A stretch of DNA of 64,000 nucleotides from Camellia lanceoleosa (Eukaryota; Streptophyta; Magnoliopsida; Ericales; Theaceae), in NCBI GenBank assembly GCA_025200525.1, contig CM045767.1, positions 115,318,021-115,382,020 of the forward strand, read 5' to 3'. Positions within the stretch are counted from its first letter, which is position 1. Every line of letters starts with the position of its first letter. The notes beneath the pieces were generated by a model that saw only the letters and a list, made by a program, of their open reading frames with translations, did not search any database and was not told the origin of the DNA. The position numbers were made by a program, and so were the translations under genes. This document shows positions 1 through 11,390 of the stretch, piece after piece.

Positions 1-762
1 CCCGTTTTCACAAACCTATTATATCATACCACCTTCCAATACAGTTAACAGTGCAACCATATTCTCAAAACACACATTACCAAATTCAATTCCCTTCCTC
101 ATCACTACATACGATGTCGTATGTGCATTTCCTATTACATCCAACTCTGACACGTGAATAAGCTAAAAACATCAAGTTCACTGTGTCATGTTTTAAGGTA
201 ACAATTAACATGTTCCCCAAGCAAATTTTGACATCAATTAATGACACAGTTTCAGACACATACGGTTCAACTACAATGCCCCATCCTGAAGTTCTAACTT
301 GCTGGGTTCAACACCAACACCCTACCTAAAACACAATTCCAACGCTGCAAAAACAAAGCTAAACCAGGACGAACATTTTACAGTTTTTCCGGAGCAAATG
401 TTACAACTTGAATGTACCCTACTTTTTTGGTAAATTTCTGGGATTACCAACATCCTGTACATAAAAAAAAAACATTCCTACACATTAAACATGTCAAAAC
501 CGTAACTAACATCATACACAAACACAATTACACAAAACATCCAAAAAAACATTAACATTTACTAACCCTGCAAAAAAAAAACATGCCCAGGTTTGCCCAT
601 GTTTTCCCAATGTAGCTGTAAAGTATTTTGTGTTCATCCAGTCATTGACACGTACGTAACGTAACATCAAAACAACCCTACCATATAACCAAAACAATTG
701 CACGTTCCACCGAAAAACCAAAAACAGAATTCAAAACTAATGTATGTGTTCCAGGAAATATG
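1..762. other. AT-rich stretch without recognisable gene
   Basis: I see no convincing coding signal, RNA gene or repeat here. Short reading frames occur on both strands but look low-complexity. It lies downstream (3') of the minus-strand Ulp1-like exons, so it may hold their 3' UTR and flank. Confidence 0.4.
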
Positions 763-1492
763 TCAGGGCAGAGGCCGATTCCGGAGCCCTCTATGTGGAT
801 CGTTGATGAATGCCTTAACCATTTCTGATCTGAACGCGCTGACTGTCATCCCATCCATCGAACCTTCGACCTCCTCGTTATTTGCGTACTGCCGCATGAT
901 GAAGCATACCATGACAGCACAATCCGGACTGCCAATAGCAAACACGTTAACAGGGTAATCAACACGATCAAACAAAAACCATAACTTAACAGAACAAAGA
1001 ACAAACTTAAGCCGTAGTTCAGATTAAAACTTACGATTCTGGGTGTTGTTGGGGACAATCACCCAAAGCCTCCAATGGCCCGTCCATATTCTCTGCTGTG
1101 ACACCCGCAATGGATTGCACTTTCCCTTGTATCCGCTTTGCGTAATCGACGACCCACTGTTTCTGTTTTAGGTAACACACCCAATCAGTCACACTACGTA
1201 CTCCCGTATCACTCTATATGCAGCACACGCACAACCGAACACATACATGTAATAACCACTCACGCGTACTTACCACTTTCACCGCCTCAGTAAAATGATC
1301 ATCTCGGCTTCCTTTACGCGTTTTGATTGAGTTGTAGTGTGTCCATGTTCCCGAATCTGAATCGTACACCATCGTTGTCCAATGATTCCCATGGTATATA
1401 GGGTAATGGACGTATCTGCATCCAGATGCCGCAGTCATGTGCACGTTCAGGTAATTGTCTTTCGACGTTATGCTTCGATTCCTCATCATATC
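763..1492 (-). CDS. Partial Ulp1/C48-type ubiquitin-like protease domain, three exons
   Basis: Three minus-strand segments fit together with GT-AG borders: 1274-1492 (acceptor after a T-rich tract), 1035-1162 and 763-928, ending in TGA at 763-765. The introns are 111 and 106 nt with gtaagt donors and compatible phases. The first exon has the GNHWT motif with the catalytic His, then HYNS where the family usually has an Asp (Asn is tolerated in some members). The second ends with CPQQ, the oxyanion-hole motif. The third opens with PDCAVMVC, the nucleophile Cys. This is the C-terminal catalytic half of a SUMO-protease-like cysteine peptidase. The N-terminal half should lie to the right but is replaced by a truncated LTR from about 1510, so the gene is 5'-truncated. 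Such domains occur in host desumoylating enzymes and in MULE/CACTA transposons; the sequence does not decide which. Confidence 0.75.
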
Positions 1493-1590
1493 CTACAAAC
1501 AAAAAAAAAAGTTCTATAAGAGGGGAGGCCCCTCTCCCTTTCCAGAGGTTCTGAAATTTTGTTGAGAGATACACATATCCCTCTCTCTCT

Positions 1591-1602
1591 ATATATATAT
1601 TT
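1591..1602 (+). promoter_or_regulatory. Likely LTR TATA box (5' copy)
   Basis: A TATATATATATT run between two CT-rich stretches. The equivalent in the 3' LTR is ctatatattt near 22271-22280. Position in the LTR and CT-rich downstream context fit a plant LTR promoter. Function is inferred. Confidence 0.4.
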
Positions 1603-2378
1603 CACACTCTCTCTCTATATTGTGCTATTATGAGCCTTAAAGTGTGTTTTCTCTTCACTTTTGCACTACAACACCTAGTAAAGCACCATTGCTTTGTTGC
1701 TGAGGTATTAGAGGACCTTGTTTGGACTCTCAAAGTTTGTTTTCTTCGGCTCAGAAGTGCTGGTTTGCTGTGGTTCTTCAAGGGTGAGTTGTTACCCCCT
1801 TTAAGCCTTGTTTTGCTTAAGTGTTTGGCCCCCTTTACATACTATTTTAGGCCTTTCTTTCAACTAAAAAAAGTTCTATTTTCAAGTGCTTAAAGTGTTT
1901 GTTTAAGGTCTCTTTGGTGTTGGGGTGGTCTACCCCCTTTTTGTGTGTTGTTTGGCCTTGTTTTGGGCCATCACTTTAGGCTTTTGTGATCACCTTTATT
2001 TGGCCTTTCTACCACTGAATTCTAGAGGAATTTCAGTGGTGGAAAGTGTGTTTTGAGGTCTCAAATGGGTGGGGGTTGTCCCCCCTCCTCTTCTCTTGTG
2101 TGCTGTGTTGATGGCTCATCAAAGTAGCATGTTTGTTAAGCTTGTTTTGGCTCCATCTTAGCATGTAATAGGCATTATTTCAGCATGTTATAGCTCTTTC
2201 AAGAGTTGGTTTGATAGCCTCTTGCATGCTCCTTGCACTTGTAGTGCATTTTCATTCACTAGCCTAACATGCATTATGCTTTTGACCATCATTCTAGCAT
2301 GTTTTTGGCTCAACTCCAGCAAGCTTTTACACATGTTTTTCCATGCTGAAGCTCTGTTTTAAGTGTTTTGGGTCATGC

Positions 2379-2688
2379 ATGCCTTGCTTTGTATAGCCAT
2401 AGTTCATTCTTACTCACTAGCTTTGTGTTTCGAGTCCACTAGCATGCATTACTTGGGCTATTTGCATGATTTAGCATCATTTGGTATGTGATTTCAGTGT
2501 GTGTAGTGTGGTCATACTCTCTCATGCTTCACTATGCCTTGCTTTGTATAGCCATAGTTCATTCTTGCTCACTAGCTTTGTGTTTCGAGTCCACTAGCAT
2601 GCATTACTTGGGCTATTTGCATGATTTAGCATCATTTGGTATGTGATTTCAGTGTGTGTAGTGTGGTCATACTCTCTCATGCTTCACT
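2379..2688 (+). repeat. 155-bp tandem duplication inside the 5' LTR
   Basis: Two adjacent copies start with atgccttgctttg at 2379 and 2534, a period of 155 bp, and are almost identical. The 3' LTR has only one copy (from about 23057), so the duplication arose after insertion or during the last replication. Confidence 0.9.
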
Positions 2689-3766
2689 CTTTCAATGCTT
2701 TTGGAGAGTCATGCTTTATGCCCTAAACATGAGCCAATATGTATGCCATCTTGCCTAAGCTTTTGGGCTACCATTTTAGTATGTTTTGCCATAATAGAAC
2801 TCTGATTTTTGTTGGTGAAGTCATCTCATGCTTAGTTTTGGTAGGTGTAGTTTAATCCTCCTCATTGGCCTTGTATGCTCCATGCTTCATGCCTTTTATT
2901 CTAGCATGTGTTAGCTTTAGTCTATGCATGTTTTGGCCTTGTTTTGACCTGCCTTGGGACTTTGGGGCTTGCTTGATATGGCTATGGTACAAGTCCCTTT
3001 GCTAGCTTTAAGCTTTGAGCCTCCTAGCATGCTATGCTTGTGTTATGTGCATGATTTGGCATCATTCCTTACATGATTTCAGAGCCTATTTCATTGCCGT
3101 ACTCTCACATTTTCCACTCCTTCAACGTGTTTGAGAATTGTTGTCTTCATGCCTTGTTTGTGAACCAATGTGTATGCATGCTTGTATTTGCTTTTGGACT
3201 TCATTTTCAGCATGTTTTGGCCATTGTCTTGGGATGCATGAGGCTTGCTTGAAGTTGGTTTGGTCCATTAAGTATTGCATTACATAGCCCTTGCCATTCC
3301 ATTGTTGTTTGCATGTTGTGGCATGACATTGTGTTTGCATGTTGTCGCGTGGCATTGTGTTTGCATGTTGTTGCATTGCATTGTGTTAGCATGTTGTGTG
3401 TGTTGCATTGTGTTTGGGTTGGACGTCAATGCAAACACGAGGAATGCCGCACGTTTCATACTCAAAGTGATGAAATGTGCCTTGTTCCTTTGGTCACCGA
3501 CACCTTTGATCATGTATGATAAGGTGGAGGTTCATCGAGTCTTATGTGTTATTCGTGTGCATTTATTGACATTGATTTGTGCGACTCGGCCTCTTTGGCC
3601 ATCATGCATTGAGATGCGTGGTTGGTGGCTCGAGAGCCGAGCACTACACTCCTTTGAGCTTGGGACATGATAAGGAGTATGGTTGCACACACATTTTCTT
3701 GTAAATATACTACCATGCCTCTGTAAGTGCTCTGTTGCAGGAAAAAGGAGAGTTTGCAGGAAGCAG

Positions 3767-3850
3767 TGGCCAATCGGCCGTCAGAGTTGCCGATCGGCCA
3801 TCAAAGGCTACCGATCGGCTATCAAAATTGGCCGATTGGCCGACCACCCC
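3767..3850. repeat. Cluster of GGCCGATCGGCC-like palindromes, 5' LTR
   Basis: Four or five spaced copies of a GC-rich palindromic core (caatcggccg, gccgatcggcc, accgatcggct, ggccgattggcc) lie in 84 bp of otherwise AT-rich LTR. The counterpart in the 3' LTR is 24323-24442. Confidence 0.8.
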
Positions 3851-5356
3851 TCAGAATGTTCCTAAGGTGGATCAGAAGCATATTGGAAATTGGCACAATT
3901 TTCAAAAGTACAAAAGAGTGCAAACAGAGGCATCATAAGGCACAACAGTAGATTTCCGAGCGAAGCCGACCGAGCATGCATCTCTTCCTTGCCCGCGAGG
4001 CCATTTTTTTATGTATGATTAGTTCATGTAAACTAGTCATTTGATCTGTTTTGTAATATTTTAATTAGCTTAGCATAGCTATTTGTTTCAATTTAGATTG
4101 TAATAATTAATTAGCTTATTAGTTAATTAGTTTCGGTTTGTAATTAAGTAGCATAGCTTTGTGTAGCTTCTATTCAGACCTCCGTTGAGAGAGCGGATTT
4201 TGTAATAAGTGTGCGTGTATGTGATGTATGTCTTCCAACCCCACGTCTTTCTCCCTTTTACTTATCAACTTTCAATGGTTAGTTTAGGGCATATTTCGAT
4301 TAGCATACTTATGCTTTGCATGTTTGCATTCATTCATTTGTCTTGCATGCACCGGGCTCGGCACATCATACAAACCGCATTGAATTTCAATACTTACTTG
4401 AATACGTGTTTCAAAGCATGTTATCGAGTGTTGCATTCATATGCCATCTTAGAATAGCCGAGCCTATTTTAGTTGCATTTTTGCATGTGTTGCATTAGGC
4501 ATCTTAACATAGCTAGGATCATGCATGATTACTAACTAGCTTTTATTTTGACTTGGAGTATACTGTGAGTGTTTATGCTTTAGTATCCTTGCATGTATGT
4601 AAGTGACTGCCATGATAGCATGCTTGCCATGATGCTAACTGCTTAAGTGTTTTAACTGCATGAATGCCTATGGATGAAGGCTTGATTGCCTAGATTGGAA
4701 CAACTCGATGATTGTGAGTTTTAAGCCCACTTGAAGTGGCAAAATCATATTTTTCTAAACCCACTTGAGGATGGCAAATTCGCGTCTTAGCCTACTTGCG
4801 AGTAGCATCTTCAAACCATTTTCGAAAAACAAACATGAGTTGTTTTGTTCTAATCCGCGTGATTGAGTCTATACTTATATGCTGTGCGCATCACATAGTA
4901 ATTTTAGATTAATAAACCGGAATAAGAACACATGTGTTTTCAAAAATAACATATCATGTTAGTAGAGGCTGATCCTTGGATCGGGCGAGCGGGGGTGCTC
5001 ATTTCATGACCCTCCCCCCTCGTACCCAAGTTCCCGAGCCGAGGCAACTTTGGTGATGACGGACACGTGGCCTTAGGCACGAGTCAAGGTTTCCTAAATT
5101 TCTCAAAAAAAAATATTTAGGTGGCGACTCTAAAATCTGGCAAAGCAGTCCATGTTTGGCACTTCTTGATCAAAATCGATTTTCCAAAATGATTTGCCGG
5201 ATTTGGACTCTTTGGTGATTTATCAGTCTTACATTGCACTTTGTGAGATTAGATTCAGAACCGTGACAAGAGTCCGAACTGTAGTAGCTAGAACTACAAT
5301 CTGCGCCCTCTCCGAAAGGGAGGCGCACGAAGCGAGTTCAGGCGGTATACAGTTTC

Positions 5357-5374
5357 TGGTGACTCTGTTGGGGA
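5357..5374 (+). promoter_or_regulatory. Primer binding site candidate of the Tat element
   Basis: TGGTGACTCTGTTGGGGA lies 5 nt after the LTR end, the position and form expected of a tRNA-complementary primer site in Tat/Ogre elements. Two T residues probably replace C (TGGCGACTC...). I cannot assign the tRNA with certainty; tRNA-Arg is the usual assignment for Ogre-type elements. Confidence 0.6.
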
Positions 5375-6123
5375 CTTAGAGAACTTTACTCGAACTCATG
5401 ATATCTTGTTTTGTTTACACTTATGTGTCTCTTTGCATTGCATTTGCATTGGTGCGCCTAAGACACTGTGTTTGCCGTCTGCTATTCCTGAATGGTTTGC
5501 CGGAGGTTACGTGCCATAAGGCTGACCGGTTACGGGCTCTGCCACAATGGGAACACAAACCTCGGTTGTTACCGAGGCACCCTTTTTGACCATTCGACCT
5601 AGTGCATATCGGAATCCATAGTGACTATTCTAAACTAGGACAGGTTGCTTACTCGATTGTAGGTTGTTTGAAACCACTGTGTGCGTAGTAAAACCCTAGC
5701 TCCTGACAAAATAGGACAGGAAAACCTTACCCCTCCATAGGAGTGTTTTGGCTCTTACTTACTTGCTATGTGCTTTTAGAGTGTGCCTCTACAGGAATGC
5801 ATGTATCAGTTTGCAAGTTTGGGTATCAGGCCTATGGGCATCCGTATTTGGGGAATCAGTTTTACCTGAGGGTATCAAATTTGAGGCAGTGATTTGGGAA
5901 CAGTGATCAGTGTTGAGAATAGTATGTTCAGCTTACAAATGTCAACTATGTGTTGTCTTAATTTAAGCCATTATGCTGTCCGTTTTTCTGGTTGTTTGTT
6001 TCCTTATTATGCTTTATTTATCTTTTTGCAAGGCAGTTTAGCATCATTGCTTCCGACCAGGCAGATATTCCCCAAGCACTTTGAATCAGAGGTCGAAGAC
6101 TTCATCGATTCGAGGATCTAATA
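5375..6123 (+). other. Leader between primer site and gag
   Basis: No domain is recognisable. Short plus-strand frames end at stops. It corresponds to the untranslated leader common in long Tat elements. Confidence 0.45.
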
Positions 6124-7768
6124 GACGGACAACCAGTGTTCCTTTCATTACCCCTAGTTACTAAACGGAGGTCAGTTAGGCGCAGTTCATCAATACAACG
6201 GTTGCTAGATTAGTGGTCCTTATCCACCCCGCCAGTGAGTAGTCGGGTTGAGGTTTCCGTTTCTACTGTAGAGAGTGATATACCTGTTGTTCAGTTACAT
6301 CAGCACCTTATGGCAAGTATGGAGGACATGATGCGTCAGCTCCAAGAGACTATGCAAGCCATGTAGCGGGATGTTGCCCGCCAGGCAGAGTTTACCGTGC
6401 GTCAAGCAGAGGTTGTGGCTCAACAGACAAAGCTGATTGCCAGACTTCAGCAACAGCAGCAACCACAACAAGCCGGAGCATCTGCTTCGCATCCACCTCC
6501 ACCCCCACCTAGAGTTTCGATACTCGGGGATATTGCAAACGTCCAGGAAGATACGGACGTTCCAACAGGACCAGTTCTGCCACCAGTTCTACTGCAGATT
6601 TCAAAGACACCGGCTTTCTCAACAGATATACCGTTTGAATCTGAGATGGACCCAACCGCTCTGAAGATGAGTAAACTTGAGAAGCTGTTCAAACTGGCCT
6701 AGGGGGTCAATTCCATTTCGAACATAGAGGATGGATACACTGACTCAGCGGTGACTTTACCGGACCGGTTCAAGATGCCGCATATAGACCGTTTTGACGG
6801 TTCTAGAGATCCCATGGTGCATCTACGATTGTTCCCGGATATCCTACAGCCGATGGGCCTCTCCAGATTACAAAAGCTTTCACTCTTCGGTAGGACCCTG
6901 TCGGGTATTGCGGCCATCTAGTACGCGAAGTTGGAAGACACTGTCAAAATGAGCTGGGAAGAGATGGCTGAGGCCTTCGTTGCCCAGTATTCGTACAACA
7001 CACAGATCGAGATCACAACTCGTGATCTCGAGACAACGAGGTAGGAGCCGAAAGAGAGCTTCTCTGACTTTGTAACTCGTTGGAGAGCCAAAGCTTCTAT
7101 GATGACCATCATGCCGGTCGACAAGGATCAAATACGGGTGGTTGTGCGTAACCTCCAACCTAAACTGATGCAAAAGATGATCATCTTACCCTTCCCTACC
7201 TTTGCTAATTTACACGAGATTGGGATACAGATTGAGGACGCCATGAAGTAGGGTCTGATTGACCATGAGAGAGAGTAGCCCAATAGGGCATTCACCTACA
7301 GTTCAAATGCAAGCACGAGCAATGCTGCAGCTGCCAAAACTTCAAATGTGGGCATGGTCATCACCACCTCTCCAAAAACACTTATAGCCACACCATTCAC
7401 CAGTGCGTCCGATACCAGCTCACAAACAGCTAGATATCCACCCTGAGGCCAGAGAACCTTCACTCCACTATACATGCCCCTGTCCAAAGCTCTGGGGGTT
7501 CTGATCAGGAAAGGGCATTTGAAGCCCCTGGAGCCACGGCCATTACCAGACAAACTTCCTGTTTCCCATAACCCAGCCAAATACTGTGCCTTTCACCAAC
7601 AGCATGGTCACGACACCGACCAGTGCTATAGACTGCATCATGAGATCCAAGATCTCATTGACAATAGGGTGATCGCACCTCCAGAAAAACCAAATGTCAC
7701 AACCAATCCTCTCCCACCACATAACCAAGCTCCACCACCTAAATGCATTAACCTGATCCAAACTGGGT
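6124..7768 (+). pseudogene. gag: gag (capsid/nucleocapsid) of Tat element, many stops
   Basis: One frame runs through this stretch, broken by TAG at 6364, 6700, 6919, 7042, 7249 and 7276 and TGA at 7444. It opens with a Gln-rich coiled-coil-like part (6397-6480) and a Pro-rich stretch. A retrotransposon gag core follows (6760-7250; MPHIDRFDGSRDP, then ESFSDFVTRWRAKA). Near 7580-7660 is a YCAFHQQHGHDTDQCYRLHH motif, the C/H-rich zinc-knuckle-like segment of Ogre-type gag that precedes the ...EIQDLID helix. The protein would form the virus-like particle and bind the element RNA. The frame moves by one nucleotide near 7770 into the pol frame. Confidence 0.8.
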
Positions 7769-7769
7769 T

Positions 7770-8783
7770 GTGTCATACAACCCTAGCATATATATCACAC
7801 CCTCCCACCTACCCAAGCCTGAGGTGTTCGTCCTGGATAGCAAAGATTTGTACATGTTGAGCACCTCCCAAACCCAACCTGAACCAGTGGTGGTGACTAT
7901 CGAACACAGAACTGGGATGACTTTAGGGGCAGAGGGGAATGATGATTTCGAGCCTGAGGAGTCTGCGAGCTTTGCGTACAACCCGAATGGTTATATCACA
8001 ACAACAAACTAGTCTAGGCCGAGGATAGAGTTGCTAGTTGGGGCAGAGATCAATGTGGTTCGAGAGAATGGACCTAATCAGGGGCTAGATGACCTAGCAG
8101 AGTTGGAAGAGGACATTGCAAATCTGCAGTTCTTTGAAGAGCAGGACTTAGGGGATGTGAACATCAACTGGTTCGACTTGGATGGATCTGCAAAGAATAC
8201 TGGGTGGCTCAGCGACCAGCCAGATGTTGTTGAAGAATCTCAACCAGAACAGACACCGTCAGAAACGGGGACATCAGCAGTGGCCGGAATGGCCAAGAAT
8301 CCATAGGGATCGCTGAAGAGCACCGGTGTTAAGAATTTTGCTCGGGATCCAGGTAGTTTGAGCACAGAAGATACTGAACAACAGGCCGCACTGAAGTAGT
8401 TTGAGCAGGAAAAGATCGAAGATCTTGAGAGGGCTAGGAAGGCCAAAGCCCCTGTGGGGACGGAATGTGCTGTGAGCACAAGAACAGTTGCAACGGAACC
8501 GGACAGTTGTCTGTCGGTTGCCGACGGGATGTGGTGGGAAGACAACGACTTATGTCTTGCCCACACTAACGAAGATTGGGGGCAAAACCAACCGAATGAC
8601 ACCTGGTATGTTAAGGAGGTTGACCACATGACCAGGAGTGGGCAGTATTTTAAGCCCCCACACTTGGATTAACCAGAGGCGTACGGAAAGGACAAAGAAG
8701 CAGAGAGGCAGAAAGAAAAACTACTCGATGAGGAGGTTGTACTGAAACAGCTTAAGAAAATCCAAGCAGACATCTCCATCTAG
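7770..8783 (+). pseudogene. Gag-pol linker of Tat element, unassigned acidic region
   Basis: The frame used later by protease and RT is open here apart from TAG at 8010, 8304, 8397 and 8781 and TAA at 8670. The translation is acidic (for example LDDLAELEEDIANLQFFEEQ) with no domain I can name. Similar acidic linkers lie between gag and protease in Tat/Ogre elements. It is probably part of the gag-pol polyprotein. Confidence 0.55.
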
Positions 8784-8792
8784 GGACTGCTT

Positions 8793-9542
8793 ATGGCCTC
8801 CAGGATTCACAGACAGGCTGTCCTTACAGCCATGGACTGGGCCAAGCTTTCAATCGATACAACTCCTGAGCAGTTGGTAGGGCTGGTTTTTCCAAGAGGA
8901 GCTTCCCCGACATTGACCTTCATTGACAAGGAACTACCACCTGAGGGCTCAAAACATAACAAACCGTTCTATATCTCTGTCGAGTATAGAGAGAAATGGA
9001 TACCGGTGGTCCTTGTTGACACAGGATCTGCTATCAATGTGTGTCCGTCGAGAACGGCATATGCTATCGGGTTAAAGCCCGCAGATTTTGTGTCCACTGC
9101 CCAGGTGATACGGGTCTACGATAATATCAGTCCAGAGGTGATGGGGACTGTACAGATTCAGACTCAGGTCGGTCTGGGGCAACAGGATATTGATTTTCAA
9201 GTCTTGGATGTTCCTGCCACCTTCAATCTACTCTTGGGGCGACCGTGGCTGCACCAGGTGAAGACTGTCTCTTCTACCCTGCACCAAATGCTGAAGTACC
9301 CCCACGGAAAGGGGGTGGCAATCGTTTTCGGGAATTTTTCAATCCGTCCGCCACCAGAGGTTTTTACACCAGTTCTGGAGATTGAGCATGGCGCGGAGGA
9401 TGTGTTTTTGTCAGGATTCACCCTAGCTGAGGCCCGGGTTGTACAGAATATGCTAGTTGTTGATGAGGGGCTATACGTCAGTGCACAGTTTGTCTACCTT
9501 ATGAACAAGCTTCAGCACATCCCTGGGATGGGATTAGGGTGA
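8793..9542 (+). pseudogene. pol: Retropepsin-like aspartic protease region of Tat element
   Basis: The frame is open for 249 residues. The active-site motif LVDTGSAINVCPS lies at about 9012-9050, with the catalytic Asp codon at 9018-9020, and FNLLLGRPWLHQ (about 9222-9257) is the family's C-terminal ILGRPWL-type motif. The enzyme would cut the polyprotein during particle maturation. The stops before (8781 TAG) and after (9540 TGA, 9630 TAG, 9705 TGA, 9867 TAG) show that this is an open island in a broken polyprotein and not a separate gene. Confidence 0.85.
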
Positions 9543-9932
9543 AGTGGCCAGAAGAGTATCGCAACATTGACCGAAGTGCCACATAACCCATATATCTTTG
9601 GTTTAGGTTATCTGCCTACCAAAGAGGATTAGGCAAAGAAAGGAAAAGAGATAGCCGAAAGAGCCAGAGCCAAGCAGGCCGAGAAGCATTATGAGCTGAT
9701 GCACTGACCTATCCAGGGGACCCTGAACGGACGCTTTGTCCGGGAGGGAGAAGACTTCTCATTCTGTGGATTTCCGGAGCCATGGCTAAATGCAGAGAGA
9801 CGGCGCTTGCAGGGATTTGAGATTTTCTTTGACTTGCAATTGTCCGGGAATGATGTCGCTGAAGAGTAGACAGACCCACCAGCTGATGCTGAGCAGTGCA
9901 AGAAGGAGGATTCCGAGAGCACAAAAATTGAA

Positions 9933-11390
9933 ATGGGGGTAGCACTAGCTTGTCTACTTTTAGATCCTCAGATCGCACAGGAGTGCTTGGGGGATAACTT
10001 CTTAGTGTCCATGATCGGGAATGAAGCGGCTGTGGGCCCATCTTCAAACATTCTGGATGCATCCATCACACCCTCCCTCGTTTGGCAATATGAGGAGGGC
10101 TTTTTATCGAGCAGCACCGGGTCAGGCAGTGAGCCAGAATTTGATTCCACTGAGTTTGTGGAGTCAGAATCAGGTTCCAGCTCGTCTAAGTCTGAGTCCG
10201 GTATTCTTGGGGATGATAACCCGGATGCCATTGTCCTGTCCAGGTTGTTTTTTTCTTTTTCCTTTGAGTCTGTTGTAACAGAGGAATTAGGCGAACTGGA
10301 TATTATTAATGAGAATAGTACGGTTGTGGCTTCCGAGTACTTTTCTGTGCCCTTAATTTATTGCATTAATCAGGATTTTCAAAATTTTGATGAAAACGAC
10401 GAGGAAGAAATTCCTCCGGTTTTGCAATATTTGCTTGATCAAGAGCAGGAGAGGTTTGTTAAACCCTTGGTTGATGAAATCACCATAATTAATGTTGGTA
10501 CTGAGAAGGACCCGCTGCTGGTTCAGATCAGGTCCACGTTGTCTTCTGAGGAGCGAGAGCGCTTAGTCGCTTTATTAAAAGATTTAAAAGATATTTTCGC
10601 GTGGTCCTACAAAGATATGCCTAGAATCGATCCTGAGATTGTACAGCACCGGATCCCTCTTGACCCAGAGGCCCAACCTGTTAAGCAGAAGCTCCGAAGG
10701 ATCCGCCCGGACTGGGATCTGAAGATCAAAGAAGAGGTTACTAAGCAGATTGACGCAGGGTTCCTGTTGGTATCTGAATACCCTACTTGGTTGGCCAATA
10801 TAGTTTCGGTGCCAAAGAAAGACGACAGAATTCGGGTATGTGTGGACTTTAGGGATTTGAACAAAGCCCGTCCGAAGGACGACTTTCCTTTGCCATATAT
10901 CGATGAATTAGTAGACTTCACTACTGGGCATGCGCTGCTCTCGTTCATGGATGGGTTTCCAGGCTACAATCAGATTTTGATGGCACCTGAAGACCGGGAG
11001 AAGACTGTTTTCACCACCCTGTGGGGAACCTATTGTTATAGGGTGATGCCATTTGGGCTGAAGAACGCTGGGGCTACGTATCAACGGGCTGCGACCATAA
11101 TTTTGGACAATATGATCCATAAAGAGGTTGAGGTGTACGTGGACGACATGATTGTCAAGTCCAAGGAAAGAGAGGGCCACTACACCGCCTTGAAGAATTT
11201 TTTCCAACGGATCAGAGAGTATCGGTTGCGGCTAAATCCTCTGAAATGTACTTTTGGTGTTACAGCAGGAAAAATGCTGGGGTTCTTGATCACACAGAGA
11301 GGTATTGAGGTCGATCCTTCTAGAATCAAGGCCATCTTAGAAATGCCACCACCAAGGACTAAAAAGGAGATGCGAGGATTTTCTGGGTAA
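9933..11390 (+). pseudogene. pol: Reverse transcriptase domain of Tat element
   Basis: Open for 485 residues. The N-terminal ~190 residues are an acidic spacer. The RT domain begins around 10600 (FAWSYKDMP) and runs through VCVDFRDLNKARPKDDFPLP, the FMDGFPGYNQI block, VMPFGLKNAGATYQR and the catalytic YVDD (11136-11147) to TFGVTAGKMLGFL. All polymerase motifs are present. The frame breaks at GFSG/taa (11388-11390), where one extra nucleotide shifts the downstream RNase H frame. FMDGFPGYNQI has D at the usual second-metal position. Enzyme role: copying element RNA to cDNA in the particle. Confidence 0.9.

Larger units (their letters stand above)
1510..5351 (+). repeat. 5' LTR, truncated at its 5' end
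   Basis: It aligns along its whole length with 22195-25942. Identity begins around 1509 (agaggggaggcccctctcc) and ends at tataca, 5351. The first ~460 bp of the LTR, including the U3 G-box palindrome, are missing, leaving only about 80 bp before the TATATATATA tract at 1591-1600. A cluster of GGCCGATCGGCC-type palindromes lies at 3767-3850. It contains one internal tandem duplication that the 3' LTR lacks. Short open frames in it are not genes. Confidence 0.9.

Noticed and set aside
1630..1893. An 87-residue frame found almost unchanged in both LTRs (also 22308-22571)
   Set aside because: Its conservation follows from LTR duplication. There is no domain, and similar chance frames fill the LTRs.
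3122..3519. Several Cys/His-rich frames on both strands (also 23678-24094)
   Set aside because: They arise from repeated ttgcatgttgtg words in the LTR and not from selection for a zinc-binding protein.
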